In this document: positions 18,794-26,800 of the stretch, one piece after another
Layout: every line of letters starts with the position of its first letter
How positions within the stretch are numbered: position 1 is the stretch's first letter
Made by a program: the position numbers and the translations under genes
Notes under the pieces: model-generated
What the model saw: the letters and a program-made list of their open reading frames with translations, nothing else
Databases searched by the model: none
Told to the model about the DNA's origin: nothing
NCBI RefSeq assembly: GCF_001422285.1
Contig: NZ_LMMO01000004.1
Coordinates: 684,983 to 748,982, forward strand
Length of the DNA: 64,000 bases
Origin: Frigoribacterium sp. Leaf263
GTDB taxonomy: Bacteria > Actinomycetota > Actinomycetes > Actinomycetales > Microbacteriaceae
Direction: 5' to 3'

Positions 18794-19039
18794 ATGAGCA
18801 CCCCGCGCCGGCCCTTCTGGATCCTGACCAAGACCGGCAGCGTGCTCCCGGCCGTGCTCGAGGCGGCGCTCGGCGTCTTCGGCCTCGTGGTGCAGATCGG
18901 CACGATGACCTCGGGTCGTCCGGTCGAGCCGGTCGCGTACGTCGTGCTGGTCGTCGCGCTGCTGCTCATCGCGCAGGGTGTCGCCGACCTCGTCTGGTGG
19001 TCGCGCGACGACCGGCGGGCGAAGGCGCGCCAGGGCTGA
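18794..19039 (+). CDS. Small two-helix membrane protein (paralogue of 18454-18735)
   Basis: 81 residues with FWILTKTGSVLPAVLEA, two hydrophobic segments and the ending VADLVWWSRDDRR. TACGCT lies 6 bases before the ATG, again a leaderless arrangement. The similarity to the divergent gene is clear by eye. Its last 74 bases overlap the convergent FUSC gene on the other strand. Function unknown; the conserved tryptophan pair at the membrane edge suggests interaction with lipid or a partner protein. Confidence 0.7.
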   Translation: MSTPRRPFWILTKTGSVLPAVLEAALGVFGLVVQIGTMTSGRPVEPVAYVVLVVALLLIAQGVADLVWWSRDDRRAKARQG

Positions 19040-20087
19040 CCCGCGTCCGGAGGCGGTGCGTCGCGAGCAGCAGCACGACGACGACGCCCACGCCGACCAG
19101 GGTGTCGACGCCCCGCCACACGACCAGCTCGCCGATGTCGACGGGCCCTGCCAGGGCCGACATGCCGAGCGCCATCGGCGTCACGAACAGCAGCGTCAGG
19201 CCGTAGTTGCGCATGACCGCGAGCTCGGCCGCGAATTGGAGCACCCCGAACGCGACGATCAGCCAGGGGGTGCTCGGCTGCAGCGCGAGGAGGCCCGCGG
19301 CCACGACGACGCCGGCGAGGGTCCCCAGGAGGCGGTGGCCGGCCCGGACGAGCTGCGTCGCCGTCGCGCTGCCCACGACCGGCACGACGGCCGAGACCAT
19401 CGCCCAGTAGGGGTTCTCGAAGCCGGCGGCCACGCTGATCAGACCCGCGACGAGCGACGCGAGCAGGCAGATGCCGGCGTGGACGAGGGTGCGGCGACGA
19501 TCGAGGAGGCGCGGGGCGCGCCTCCTGATCCGTCCCGTCTCCGACGCGAGGGCTCGACGACCGCTCGGCGTGAGGGCCGCGGCGCCGGAGGCGAGCAGCG
19601 CGAGCGCGAGGCTCGCCGGCGCGACGACGGCCGCCGCTGCGACGGCGGCGCCGTCGGCGGGCACGAACGCGCAGACGCCGAGGCCGAAGACGAAGAAGAG
19701 CGGCCCCGGCGGGCTCCAGCGGCGGAGGTCGGACACGAGGGAGGCGAGCCCGGCGACGATCGCCACGACGACGACGAGACCGGGGTCGGGGATGGACAGC
19801 GACGAGAGGGCGGCTCCGAGGATGACGCAGGCCACGAGCCCGGCGCCGGCCTCGAGCTGCATCCTCAGGCGCTGGAGGAGGGGCAGGCCGCGCCCGAACG
19901 CCGAGGCGAAGGCCCCGAAGGTGGCGTAGGGGGCCCACTCGAGGTGCCCGAGCAGCGCGAGCACGACGAGGGGCGCCACGACCGAGACGGCCACGCGGGC
20001 CGCCGGCAGGTGCGCCGAGTCGTGCGGACCGAGGCGGAACAGGTCGGCCGGGCGGGGGAGGATGCGGCTCGGGGCGGTGTCGGTCAT
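18966..20087 (-). CDS. FUSC-family membrane protein
   Basis: 373 residues with two blocks of membrane helices (about 27-155 and 205-345) in the FUSC/aromatic acid exporter (PET) arrangement; the N-terminal AVSVVAPLVVLALLGHLEWAPYATFGAFAS and FENPYWAMVSAVVPV near residue 223 fit the family. It probably effluxes aromatic or other hydrophobic compounds. ATG with GAGAGGA upstream. Divergent from a MarR regulator with shared operator-like repeats, so expression is likely ligand-induced. The Arg-rich C-terminal tail overlaps the convergent small gene. An inverted pair of dispersed-motif copies lies inside (19504-19526). Confidence 0.82.
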   Translation of the reverse strand: MTDTAPSRILPRPADLFRLGPHDSAHLPAARVAVSVVAPLVVLALLGHLEWAPYATFGAFASAFGRGLPLLQRLRMQLEAGAGLVACVILGAALSSLSIPDPGLVVVVAIVAGLASLVSDLRRWSPPGPLFFVFGLGVCAFVPADGAAVAAAAVVAPASLALALLASGAAALTPSGRRALASETGRIRRRAPRLLDRRRTLVHAGICLLASLVAGLISVAAGFENPYWAMVSAVVPVVGSATATQLVRAGHRLLGTLAGVVVAAGLLALQPSTPWLIVAFGVLQFAAELAVMRNYGLTLLFVTPMALGMSALAGPVDIGELVVWRGVDTLVGVGVVVVLLLATHRLRTRVSPGAPSPAGRRATTRRGRRHPAR

Positions 20088-20132
20088 GGGGTCCTCTCGC
20101 GAGCGTCCGTCGTGCGCTCGTCGTCGAGGTGC

Positions 20133-20174
20133 TTCACGGGTGAATCATCGGTCGAGAAGTAGTTTACCCGTGAA
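20133..20174. promoter_or_regulatory. Two operator-like sites between FUSC and MarR genes
   Basis: TTCACGGGTGAA (20133-20144) and, inverted, TTTACCCGTGAA (20163-20174) are near-identical, near-palindromic 12-mers 30 bases apart. MarR proteins bind such sites in divergent intergenic regions. TATGAT at 20182-20187 is the probable -10 of the marR gene, 6 bases before its ATG, so the nearer site would block it. Confidence 0.6.
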
Positions 20175-20193
20175 CGATCGCTATGATCGCGGG

Positions 20194-20724
20194 ATGCGCG
20201 ACGCCATGGACCACGTCCACGACCAGTGGAGAGGGCTCCGCCCCGATCTCGACGTCGAGGCGATCCTCGTGGTGGGGCGGATCACCCGCATCGCGCGGAT
20301 CGTCCAGCGGCAGAGCGACGAGCTCCTTCGGGCGCACGGCATCAGCCGGGCCGACTTCGACCTGCTCGCGGCCCTCGTCCGCCGCGACGTCCCGTCCTCC
20401 CCGACGCAGCTCGCCGACGAGACCCTGCTCTCGCCGCCGGCGATCACGAAGCGCATCCGGGTGCTGACGACCGCGGGTCTCGTCGGCCGCCTCGACAATC
20501 CCGACGATCAGCGCGGCTACTTCGTCATCCCGACGGCGGCCGGGCGGAGCGTGCTCGACGCCGCGCTCGGACCGCAGCTCGCCGCCGAGAGGGCCCTGCT
20601 GGCAGACCTCGGGCCCGAGGCCCGCGCCCTGCTGGGCGACGGGCTCCGGGCCCTCCTGGTGGATCTCGAGTCGGGTCAGCGACGCATGGTGACCGGCTTG
20701 GACCAGCGCGACGCCGACGTGTAG
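20194..20724 (+). CDS. MarR-family regulator
   Basis: 176 residues with a winged HTH of MarR type (SRADFDLLAALVRR, then PTQLADETLLSPPAITKRIR, and wing NPDDQRGYFVIPT). The ATG at 20194 is preferred because the -10 TATGAT lies 6 bases upstream; the longer frame from 20062 crosses the operators. It probably represses itself and the divergent FUSC efflux gene and responds to a small aromatic ligand. Its last 49 bases overlap the convergent glycosidase gene. Confidence 0.88.
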   Translation: MRDAMDHVHDQWRGLRPDLDVEAILVVGRITRIARIVQRQSDELLRAHGISRADFDLLAALVRRDVPSSPTQLADETLLSPPAITKRIRVLTTAGLVGRLDNPDDQRGYFVIPTAAGRSVLDAALGPQLAAERALLADLGPEARALLGDGLRALLVDLESGQRRMVTGLDQRDADV

Positions 20725-22400
20725 CCGGGCTTCGAGCCGGTGACCTTGACACCGATGCGGTGACCGGCGTCGGAGGCCTTCGTGCGGTACGTGGTGCCCG
20801 TCGCGCCCTTGATCCACGACCCGTCGCGGGTCCACTGGAACGTCCACTTCGTGCCCGTGGTCCAGGTGCCGCGCTGGGCGGTCAGCGTGCTCCCGGCCTT
20901 GGTCGAGCCCTTCACGCCCGGGGTGCCGGCGGTGAGGGTCAGCGGCTTGACGGTCGCGGCGTTCGACGCGCGGGCCACCGCGGTGTGCCCGGGCTTCGTG
21001 CCCGTGACGACGACGGTGATCGCGCGGTTCGCGTCGGAGGCGGTGGGCGCGTACGTGGCAGCCGTCGCCCGCGAGATGGCCTGGCCGTTGCGCTTCCACT
21101 GGTACGTGAAGGTGGTGCCGGCGGTCCAGGTGCCGGTCTTCGCGCCGACCTTGCCGCCGACGGTCGCCTTGCCGGTGACGGTGGGTGCGGCGCTGGCGAG
21201 CGGGGCCGGCTTGACGACGACCGCTGCCGACGTCTTCGAGGCGGTGGTGTAGCCGGACTTCGAACCCGTCACGACGAGGCTGATCCTCTTCGAGGCGTCG
21301 GCCGCGGTCGTCTTGTAGCTCGACCCGGTCGCCCCGGCGATCGCGGCGCCCTCGCGCAGCCACTTGTAGCTCAGCGCCGTCCCCGAGGTCCAGGTGCCGG
21401 TCTGCGCGGTGAGGGTGGAGCCGACGGTCAGGGTGCCGCGGATGGCCGGCGTGGGCGCCGTCAGCGTGAGGGGCTTGGGAGCCACGGGGGGCTTGGCGGG
21501 GGTCGGGGCCGGGGCCGGGGCCGACGGCAGGGCCACGGTGGAGGCGCTCCCTGGGGTGTACGCGTACTGGCTGACCCAGTCGACGAGGAGGTGCCCGTCG
21601 ACGTTCGCGGCGGGCTTCGTGCCGTTCGTCGCCGTCTGGAGCACCCAGTGCATCGGCGTCTTCGGGATGTTCGTCGTGGTCGAGGCCACGACGACCCCGT
21701 CGAGCAGGTAGCTGATCTTCGTGGGGGTCCAGTCGATCGTGTAGGTGTGCCACCCGGTGTACGACGTCCTGGTGTCGGCCCACATGTCGTTGTTCCACGG
21801 CGTGCCGAGCTGGTGGTTGAAGGCCTGGGTCGTGCCGTCGAGGTTGCCCTCGGGGAAGTTGATCTCGCCGTTCTCCCACACGTTGTCGTCGTCCCAGAGC
21901 AGGAAGGCGGTGCCGTAGCCGGGCAGGGCGTCGGCCTTCATGCGCACGCTGTAGCGGCCGTAGGTCTGACCTCCCCACTGGCCGTTCACCAGCGGGATGG
22001 GGGCCGCGGCGCGGGGCACGCCGTCGGAGCCGGTGTGCAGGTGCATGTCGAGGACGCCGTCGTGGACCGACAGGATGTCGGCCTCGTAGCGGCCGATCTT
22101 CCAGGTGTCGCCGAAGCCGTCGTAGGTCATCCACTGCTTGGCGTAGGGGCCGGGGAACCCGCCCTTGGCCACAGGGGTCGAGAAGTCGTCCTTGAAGGTC
22201 TGGGTCCAGCCCGAGAGGTTCCCGTGCAGGAGGGACGTCGAAGCGGCTGCGGGGTCGGTCGCGGTCTTGCCGGCGATGACCGAACCGGTCGCGGCGTCGG
22301 CGCTCGTCGCGCTCGTCGCCACCAGTGCCGACGCGAGCAGTGCGCCCGCCACGATCGTGGCGCTGATCGACAGCGATCGTGAGGATGTCCGTGTGACCAT
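20676..22400 (-). CDS. Secreted GH16-like glycosidase with three repeat domains
   Basis: 574 residues: signal peptide 1-36 (ends ATSADA), a family-16 glycosyl hydrolase-like domain (about 55-285), a Pro/Ala linker near 300, then three Ig-like repeats of about 85 residues, each with GTWT-x-GT and W-x-R-[DEN]-G and ending VTGSKPGYT or a variant. The GH16 active-site pattern E-[ILV]-D-x-x-E is read here as GEINFPEG near residue 168, with Asn instead of the central Asp. Expected to cut a beta-glucan or galactan, or to bind it if the change impairs catalysis. ATG with AAGGGA upstream. A structured leader lies before the gene. Confidence 0.82.
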   Translation of the reverse strand: MVTRTSSRSLSISATIVAGALLASALVATSATSADAATGSVIAGKTATDPAAASTSLLHGNLSGWTQTFKDDFSTPVAKGGFPGPYAKQWMTYDGFGDTWKIGRYEADILSVHDGVLDMHLHTGSDGVPRAAAPIPLVNGQWGGQTYGRYSVRMKADALPGYGTAFLLWDDDNVWENGEINFPEGNLDGTTQAFNHQLGTPWNNDMWADTRTSYTGWHTYTIDWTPTKISYLLDGVVVASTTTNIPKTPMHWVLQTATNGTKPAANVDGHLLVDWVSQYAYTPGSASTVALPSAPAPAPTPAKPPVAPKPLTLTAPTPAIRGTLTVGSTLTAQTGTWTSGTALSYKWLREGAAIAGATGSSYKTTAADASKRISLVVTGSKSGYTTASKTSAAVVVKPAPLASAAPTVTGKATVGGKVGAKTGTWTAGTTFTYQWKRNGQAISRATAATYAPTASDANRAITVVVTGTKPGHTAVARASNAATVKPLTLTAGTPGVKGSTKAGSTLTAQRGTWTTGTKWTFQWTRDGSWIKGATGTTYRTKASDAGHRIGVKVTGSKPGYTSASRWSKPVTMRR

Positions 22401-22468
22401 GTCGCGGTGTCCCTTCCCAGGAATATCGGAAGGGCAAGCGGGTGCTTCGGGGGGAGAGGTCCTGCAGA

Positions 22469-22565
22469 CCCGACGATCGCTCGTCGGGGTACAGCGCGCC
22501 GCGGAGCTTCGGGTTCCTCGGTGCTCCACAAGTCTGCGCTCGGGGGACGAAACCCGTCATCCCCC
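22469..22565 (-). promoter_or_regulatory. Structured 5' leader of the GH16-like gene
   Basis: In the RNA sense (minus strand) two hairpins precede the gene: one at 22542-22565 (five G-C pairs plus GACG/CGTC) and one at 22469-22488 with an 8-bp perfect stem CCCGACGA/TCGTCGGG capped by a GCGA tetraloop (GNRA class). The remaining leader is 68 bases to the ATG. It matches no riboswitch consensus that I know. Role inferred only from structure. Confidence 0.35.
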
Positions 22566-22645
22566 AGCACGGGTCGCCCTCGTTGGGGGGAGCGCTGGAG
22601 CGTCTGTCCTCCTCGCTGTACCCCATCGCGGTCCGGCGACGTGCG

Positions 22646-22675
22646 AAGGCCCCGATCGGGATCGATCGGGGCCTT
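22646..22675 (-). terminator. Hairpin downstream of tRNA-Thr
   Basis: Perfect 12-bp arms AAGGCCCCGATC/GATCGGGGCCTT around a 6-base loop, starting 7 bases after the tRNA 3' end in its direction of transcription. No long T-run follows. Likely the tRNA terminator. Confidence 0.7.
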
Positions 22676-22682
22676 CGGAGGG

Positions 22683-22756
22683 AGCCGCCTGTCGGATTCG
22701 AACCGACGACCTTCGCTTTACAAGAGCACTGCGCTACCGGACTGCGCCAAGGCGGC
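22683..22756 (-). tRNA. tRNA-Thr (anticodon TGT)
   Basis: 74 bases on the minus strand that fold into a standard cloverleaf: acceptor GCCGCCT/AGGCGGC, D-stem GCGC/GCGC, anticodon loop CTTGTAA, T-arm GTCGG-TTCGAAT-CCGAC, discriminator T, no encoded CCA. Anticodon TGT reads ACA and, by wobble, other threonine codons. The anticodon stem has a G-A mismatch at its top pair. Confidence 0.95.
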
Positions 22757-22919
22757 TGACACGACCACCCTACAAGCCCGGCGAGACCCTGTGGTCCTGC
22801 CCCGAGGCGCCGACCTCGGGGTACGAGAGGGGCCGCGATTGGCGCGCGGGCGGTGTTCAGTGGTGAAGTAGACGCACACGGCGCCGGCCGTGTCCCGGCC
22901 CGGATCACGAGGAGCCCCC

Positions 22920-23102
22920 ATGACCAACATCCTGACCGCCATCGGTTCGATCGCCCTGCTGCTCGTCGGCTGCGCCCTCTTCGCGTACTCGTTCGGCTCG
23001 GGCGAGCCCAACGCCATCATTTTCTTCGCCGGCATCGTCGCCATGACGGGGTCGTTCTGGCTGCCGATCACGGTCATCGGCAACAGCCACGAGACCTGGT
23101 GA
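22920..23102 (+). CDS. Small two-helix membrane protein
   Basis: 60 residues made almost wholly of two hydrophobic helices joined by FGSGEPNAIIF. The ATG at 22920 has GAGG 6 to 9 bases upstream; an in-frame start 10 codons earlier is less likely. A long perfect palindrome 14 bases after the stop supports an independent short transcript. No family recognised; small size and composition resemble membrane stress peptides, but function is unknown. Confidence 0.6.
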   Translation: MTNILTAIGSIALLLVGCALFAYSFGSGEPNAIIFFAGIVAMTGSFWLPITVIGNSHETW

Positions 23103-23116
23103 CGCGACACCCGTGA

Positions 23117-23158
23117 ACGACGACGACCCCGGCGCTCGAGCGCCGGGGTCGTCGTCGT
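23117..23158 (+). terminator. 42-bp perfect palindromic terminator
   Basis: 21-bp perfect arms meet at TCGA, so the whole segment is one palindrome; arm core CCCCGGCGCTC. It follows the small membrane gene and also precedes the stop of the convergent nitroreductase, so it can act on both strands. Confidence 0.85.
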
Positions 23159-23174
23159 CTGACGGCCGCGGGGA

Positions 23175-23735
23175 TCAGGCCCGGTCGAGACCGCCCAGAT
23201 GGCGGGCGACGTCGACGCGCTTGCGCGGCTTCTCGTCGGCACGCGGACGGTCGCGGCCGCCCACGTAGAGCCAGCCCAGCAGCTTCTCGTCGCCGGTCAG
23301 CCCGTGAGCGGCGTGGACCTCGGGGGCGCGCGTGTGCGTGCCGGACCGCCAGAAGACGCCCCAGCCCTCGTCGTCGAGCACCAGCGAAAGCAGATGGGCC
23401 ACGCCCGAGGCGACGCTCTCCTGCTCCCACTCGGGGACCTTGCGACTCGGCTTCGGCGACGAGACCACCGCGATGACCAGGGGCGCCCGGAGCGACTTCT
23501 GCTCGAGCTTCTCGGCGTCCTTGCCCTCGGCGCCGTCGGCGGCGGCGAGCGACCGGCCGATGATCCGACGGTCGTCGCCCCGGAGCTCGATCAGACGCCA
23601 CGGACGCATCGACGAGTGGTCGGCGACCGTGGCCGCGGCCTCGACCGCCGCCACGAGCTGCTCGTGCGAGGGGGCCTCGTCGGTGACCTTCGACCGCGAG
23701 CGTCGGCGCCCGGCCGCCGCGGCGACGGTCGTCAC
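23175..23735 (-). CDS. Nitroreductase-family protein
   Basis: 186 residues with FMN nitroreductase features: HSSMRPWRLIELRGDDR near residue 40 (FMN-binding), APLVIAVVSSPK and WRSGTHTRAPEVHAAHGL near 130-147, and LLGWLYVGGRD. Predicted flavin enzyme reducing nitro groups or quinones with NAD(P)H. The GTG start lies 4 bases from the msrB stop, so the two form an operon, which would combine a flavin reductase and a methionine sulfoxide repair enzyme in one oxidative-stress unit (inference). Confidence 0.82.
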   Translation of the reverse strand: MTTVAAAAGRRRSRSKVTDEAPSHEQLVAAVEAAATVADHSSMRPWRLIELRGDDRRIIGRSLAAADGAEGKDAEKLEQKSLRAPLVIAVVSSPKPSRKVPEWEQESVASGVAHLLSLVLDDEGWGVFWRSGTHTRAPEVHAAHGLTGDEKLLGWLYVGGRDRPRADEKPRKRVDVARHLGGLDRA

Positions 23736-23739
23736 GAGG

Positions 23740-24162
23740 TCACTCGGCGGCCGACGCGGGCTCGTCGCCCTCGCGGAAGCTGAGCGAGACCGAGTTCATG
23801 CAGTACCGGTCGCCGGTCGGCGTGCCGAACCCGTCGGGGAAGACGTGCCCGAGGTGCGAGCCGCAGGTGGCGCAGCGCACCTCGGTGCGGACCATGCCGA
23901 GGCTGTCGTCGTCGATCAGCTGCACGGCGTCGGGGTTCACGGACTCGTAGAAGCTCGGCCAGCCGCAGTTGCTGTCGAACTTGGTGCCGCTCTTGAACAG
24001 CTCGGCCCCGCAGGCGGCGCAGGCGTAGACGCCGGCGCGGCTCTCGTCGAGCAGCTCGCCCGTCCACGGGCGCTCGGTGGCGGCCTCACGCAGCACGGCG
24101 TACTGCTCGGGACCGAGCTCGGCTCGCCACTGCTCTTCGGACTTCTCGACCTTGTACGACAC
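23740..24162 (-). CDS. msrB: Peptide-methionine (R)-S-oxide reductase MsrB
   Basis: 140 residues, full-length MsrB. Structural zinc ligands are Cys48/Cys51 (CAACG) and Cys97/Cys100 (CATCG); catalytic Cys121 lies in DRYCMNSVSL and a likely resolving Cys66 in SNCGWPSF. It reduces methionine-R-sulfoxide in proteins using thioredoxin. GTG start with AAGGAG 7 bases upstream. First gene of a two-gene unit with the nitroreductase. Confidence 0.95.
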   Translation of the reverse strand: MSYKVEKSEEQWRAELGPEQYAVLREAATERPWTGELLDESRAGVYACAACGAELFKSGTKFDSNCGWPSFYESVNPDAVQLIDDDSLGMVRTEVRCATCGSHLGHVFPDGFGTPTGDRYCMNSVSLSFREGDEPASAAE

Positions 24163-24277
24163 GGTTGACTCCTTGATGTTCGGGACTCCCCATTCAACAC
24201 GGTCCCCCCGACAGTCATTCCTCGGGGGAGCGGACGCGACGCCCAGCCGCCCCGGGGCGTCCGCCTAGAATCCACGG

Positions 24278-25300
24278 ATGCTCCTCGCCGACCGGTTCCG
24301 CGCCCATGCCGAGGCGGCCGTGCGCGAGCGGTCGCCCCTCTACGACGAGTGGTCGCGCGGCATCGCCGACGATCCCGACGTGCTCGCTCTGATCGGGAGG
24401 GCCCCGGAGGCGCGGCGCCAGCCGGCCCTCGTGCTCGCCGTCGCACGCTGGCTCGGCGCGCCCCTCGAGCCGTGGCCGAGCCTCCGGGAGTGGATGCTCG
24501 CCCACCCCGACGCGCTCGTCGCCGAGCTCGGGCGGCGGACGACGCAGGTCAACGACGTGCGCCGACTCGGCCCGGTGTCGCTGGCGCTGTCGCGGGTCGA
24601 CGGTCCCGTCGCGCTGCTCGAGGTGGGCGCGTCGGCGGGACTGTGCCTGTTCCCCGACCGCTACGCGTTCCACGCCACCGCCCGGGGCCACGGCGTCGAC
24701 GTCGACCTGCGCTGGGGCGACCCGGTCGGCGACGTCGTCGTCGGACTCGACATCGACCTCGGGTCGGGAGCCGACGCCCCGCCGAGCGCCCTCGCCGGCG
24801 CCGTCTCGGCCGGCCGGGTCGAGCTGCCCGAGATCGTCTGGCGCGCCGGTCTCGACCTCGATCCCGTCGACGTCACCGACCCCTCGGCCGTGTCGTGGCT
24901 CGAGACCTCCCTTCCGCCGGGCCCGTCGGACCGGGTGGACCTCCTGAGGCGGGCGGTCGCGGTCGCCCGGAGCGCGCCTCCTCGGATCCTCCGCGCAGAC
25001 GCGGTCGACGGTCTCGCGGCGGCGGCGGCGGACGCCCCGACCGACGCCCGCCTCGTCGTCGTCTCGACGGGGACGCTCGTCTACCTGCCGGGCGCGAGGC
25101 GTCAGGCCTTCGTCGACGCCGTCCGCCGACTCGACGCGAGCTGGATCTCGTACGAGCGACGCGACCTCCTCCACGACGTCGTCGTCCCCCCGCACGCGGG
25201 GCTCGCACCGGGCGGCGACTTCGCGGCGCTGGCCCTCGACGGGCACGCGCTCGCGGTCGGCGACGCCCACGGCACGCGGGTGCGGCTGCTGCCCTCTTGA
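24278..25300 (+). CDS. DUF2332 family protein
   Basis: 340 residues resembling DUF2332 proteins (MLLADRFRAHAEAAVRERSP; ALLEVGASAGLCLFPDRY; LVVVSTGTLVYLP). The GASAGL segment looks like a nucleotide or SAM-binding loop of a Rossmann fold, so a methyltransferase-like role is possible but unproven. TAGAAT ends 6 bases before the ATG and no Shine-Dalgarno is seen, so the mRNA is probably leaderless. A dispersed 12-mer copy lies in frame at 24974-24985. Confidence 0.82.
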   Translation: MLLADRFRAHAEAAVRERSPLYDEWSRGIADDPDVLALIGRAPEARRQPALVLAVARWLGAPLEPWPSLREWMLAHPDALVAELGRRTTQVNDVRRLGPVSLALSRVDGPVALLEVGASAGLCLFPDRYAFHATARGHGVDVDLRWGDPVGDVVVGLDIDLGSGADAPPSALAGAVSAGRVELPEIVWRAGLDLDPVDVTDPSAVSWLETSLPPGPSDRVDLLRRAVAVARSAPPRILRADAVDGLAAAAADAPTDARLVVVSTGTLVYLPGARRQAFVDAVRRLDASWISYERRDLLHDVVVPPHAGLAPGGDFAALALDGHALAVGDAHGTRVRLLPS

Positions 25301-25353
25301 GCCGCCCCGCAAGCGCCCGCCCGTAGGATGACGACGATCGAGAGGGCAGGTGG

Positions 25354-25647
25354 ATGGGCGACAGCGGCACGACGGACGACAACGGCACGGTCATCGGGCT
25401 CTCCGAACGCGACCGCGCGATCCTCGACCTCGAGCAGTCCGCCACCGGATCGACGCGTCACAAGGAGGCCGTGATCCGCCGCGAGCTGGGACTCTCGACC
25501 GCTCGCTACCAGCAGCTGCTCAACGCGCTCATCGAGCGTCCCGCCGCGCTGGCCTACGCTCCGATGCTCGTCGGGCGCCTGATCCGACTCCGCGACGCTC
25601 GAACCCTCGCGCGGACGACGCGGTCCTTCGGACCGCCGACCCGCTGA
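25354..25647 (+). CDS. DUF3263 family protein
   Basis: 97 residues; core LSERDRAILDLEQ and KEAVIRRELGLSTARYQQLLNALI matches the actinobacterial DUF3263 family, which has an HTH-like helical pattern suggestive of DNA binding. ATG with GAGGGCAGGTGG upstream. It precedes a LytR_C-domain protein by 64 bases, a pairing conserved in many actinobacteria as I recall, so they are probably co-transcribed. Confidence 0.85.
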   Translation: MGDSGTTDDNGTVIGLSERDRAILDLEQSATGSTRHKEAVIRRELGLSTARYQQLLNALIERPAALAYAPMLVGRLIRLRDARTLARTTRSFGPPTR

Positions 25648-25711
25648 CCGCCGCCCGCCGACACGACGCCGACGACACGACGCCCGCCGAACCAGAGAAG
25701 ACCCGCCCCTC

Positions 25712-26284
25712 ATGCCGAACCTCCCCCGCGACCGCTTCGACGATCTGCCCCACGACCTCGAGAGGGTCGGGGCGCACCGTGCTCGCCCGGTCAAGGGCCG
25801 CGGCTGGTTCGTCTTCGCCTGGGCCGCGCTCGCGACCGGTCTGCTGGTCGGCGGCGGCGTGATCGCCCTCGGGGTGCTGAACGACAGCTTCCAGTTCACG
25901 AACCCGTCGCCCGCGGCGACCTCCGAGGCGGAGCCGACGGCCGGCGCCACGGACGAGCCGTCGCCCAGCCCGACGGCCCCCGCCGGCACCGCCGCCGCCG
26001 ACGTCGACCCGTCGGTCACCATCGCCGTGCTCAACGGCACGGCGACCGCGGGTCTCGCGACCGCGGCCAGCGCCGATCTGACGGCCGCCGGCTACACCGT
26101 GGCGACGCAGGGCAACGCCGGCGACACGTCGGCCTCGACCTCGACCGTCTACTACGCCGACCCGGCCGACGAGGGCGTGGCCCTCGGTCTCGCCCAGACG
26201 CTCGGCATCTCGGCGACGGCCGCGAGCTCGGCCTTCCCGAACGCGTCGGTGACCGTCGTGCTCGGCACCGACTTCACCCCCTGA
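25712..26284 (+). CDS. LytR C-terminal-domain membrane protein
   Basis: 190 residues: short cytoplasmic N-terminus, one membrane helix at about 30-54, an extracellular Thr/Pro/Ala linker (65-95) and a LytR_C domain (about 105-188) with VTIAVLNGTATAGLA and YYADPADEGVALGLAQTLG. Such domains occur at the ends of LCP cell-wall ligases and as stand-alone anchored proteins; the role is probably in envelope assembly. Downstream of the DUF3263 gene and ended by a strong hairpin. Confidence 0.85.
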   Translation: MPNLPRDRFDDLPHDLERVGAHRARPVKGRGWFVFAWAALATGLLVGGGVIALGVLNDSFQFTNPSPAATSEAEPTAGATDEPSPSPTAPAGTAAADVDPSVTIAVLNGTATAGLATAASADLTAAGYTVATQGNAGDTSASTSTVYYADPADEGVALGLAQTLGISATAASSAFPNASVTVVLGTDFTP

Positions 26285-26292
26285 GGGCCGAC

Positions 26293-26343
26293 GAGCCGAG
26301 GAGGCGCGGTGCGCGCTCGTCCCGCACCGCGCCTCCCCGGCTC
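26293..26343 (+). terminator. Terminator hairpin containing the dispersed 12-mer
   Basis: GAGCCG (26293-26298) pairs with CGGCTC (26338-26343), and after a 2-base internal loop GAGGCGCGGTGCG (26301-26313) pairs with CGCACCGCGCCTC (26323-26335). It begins 9 bases after the LytR_C stop. The left arm holds an exact copy of the dispersed motif (26296-26307). Confidence 0.75.
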
Positions 26344-26490
26344 GCCGCATGTTACGGCCGTGTTTAAAGTCGGGTGATTCCCGCTCGGCGGGGGCTCCCC
26401 GGTCTTCTATTCGAGTCCGTCTCAGCATTAGCATGCGAGAACCGGCCGACTCATGCGCCGCACCATCACAGCAACAAAGGGGAACGAGAA

Positions 26491-26694
26491 ATGGCCAACG
26501 GAACCGTCAAGTGGTTCAACGCCGAGAAGGGCTTCGGCTTCATCACGGTCGAGGGAGGCGGACAGGACGTCTTCGTGCACTACTCCGCCATCGACATGAG
26601 CGGCTACAAGGTGCTCGAGGAGGGCCAGGCGGTCGTCTTCGACGTCGGCACCGGCAGCAAGGGCCCCCAGGCGGAGTCCGTCCGACTCGCCTGA
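26491..26694 (+). CDS. Cold-shock protein (CspA family)
   Basis: 67 residues, a single cold-shock domain with RNP1 KGFGFI and RNP2 VFVHY. It binds single-stranded RNA/DNA and acts as an RNA chaperone. ATG with AAAGGGGAACG upstream. About 150 bases of untranslated DNA precede the start, consistent with the long regulatory leaders of csp mRNAs, although I cannot fix the transcription start. A GAAA-loop hairpin at 26731-26764 terminates it. Confidence 0.95.
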   Translation: MANGTVKWFNAEKGFGFITVEGGGQDVFVHYSAIDMSGYKVLEEGQAVVFDVGTGSKGPQAESVRLA

Positions 26695-26730
26695 GCCTCC
26701 GAGCGGGGTCGCCGACGACCCTCGCCCATC

Positions 26731-26764
26731 ACGACGCCGCCCCGGGAAACCGCGGCGGCGTCGT
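26731..26764 (+). terminator. Terminator of the cold-shock gene
   Basis: 15-bp arms with one mismatch (ACGACGCCGCCCCGG / CCGCGGCGGCGTCGT) closed by a GAAA loop, 36 bases after the stop. Confidence 0.75.
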
Positions 26765-26800
26765 CGTGTCCCCGGTGCCGCCGTCGGCCCTCCCCGTCAC

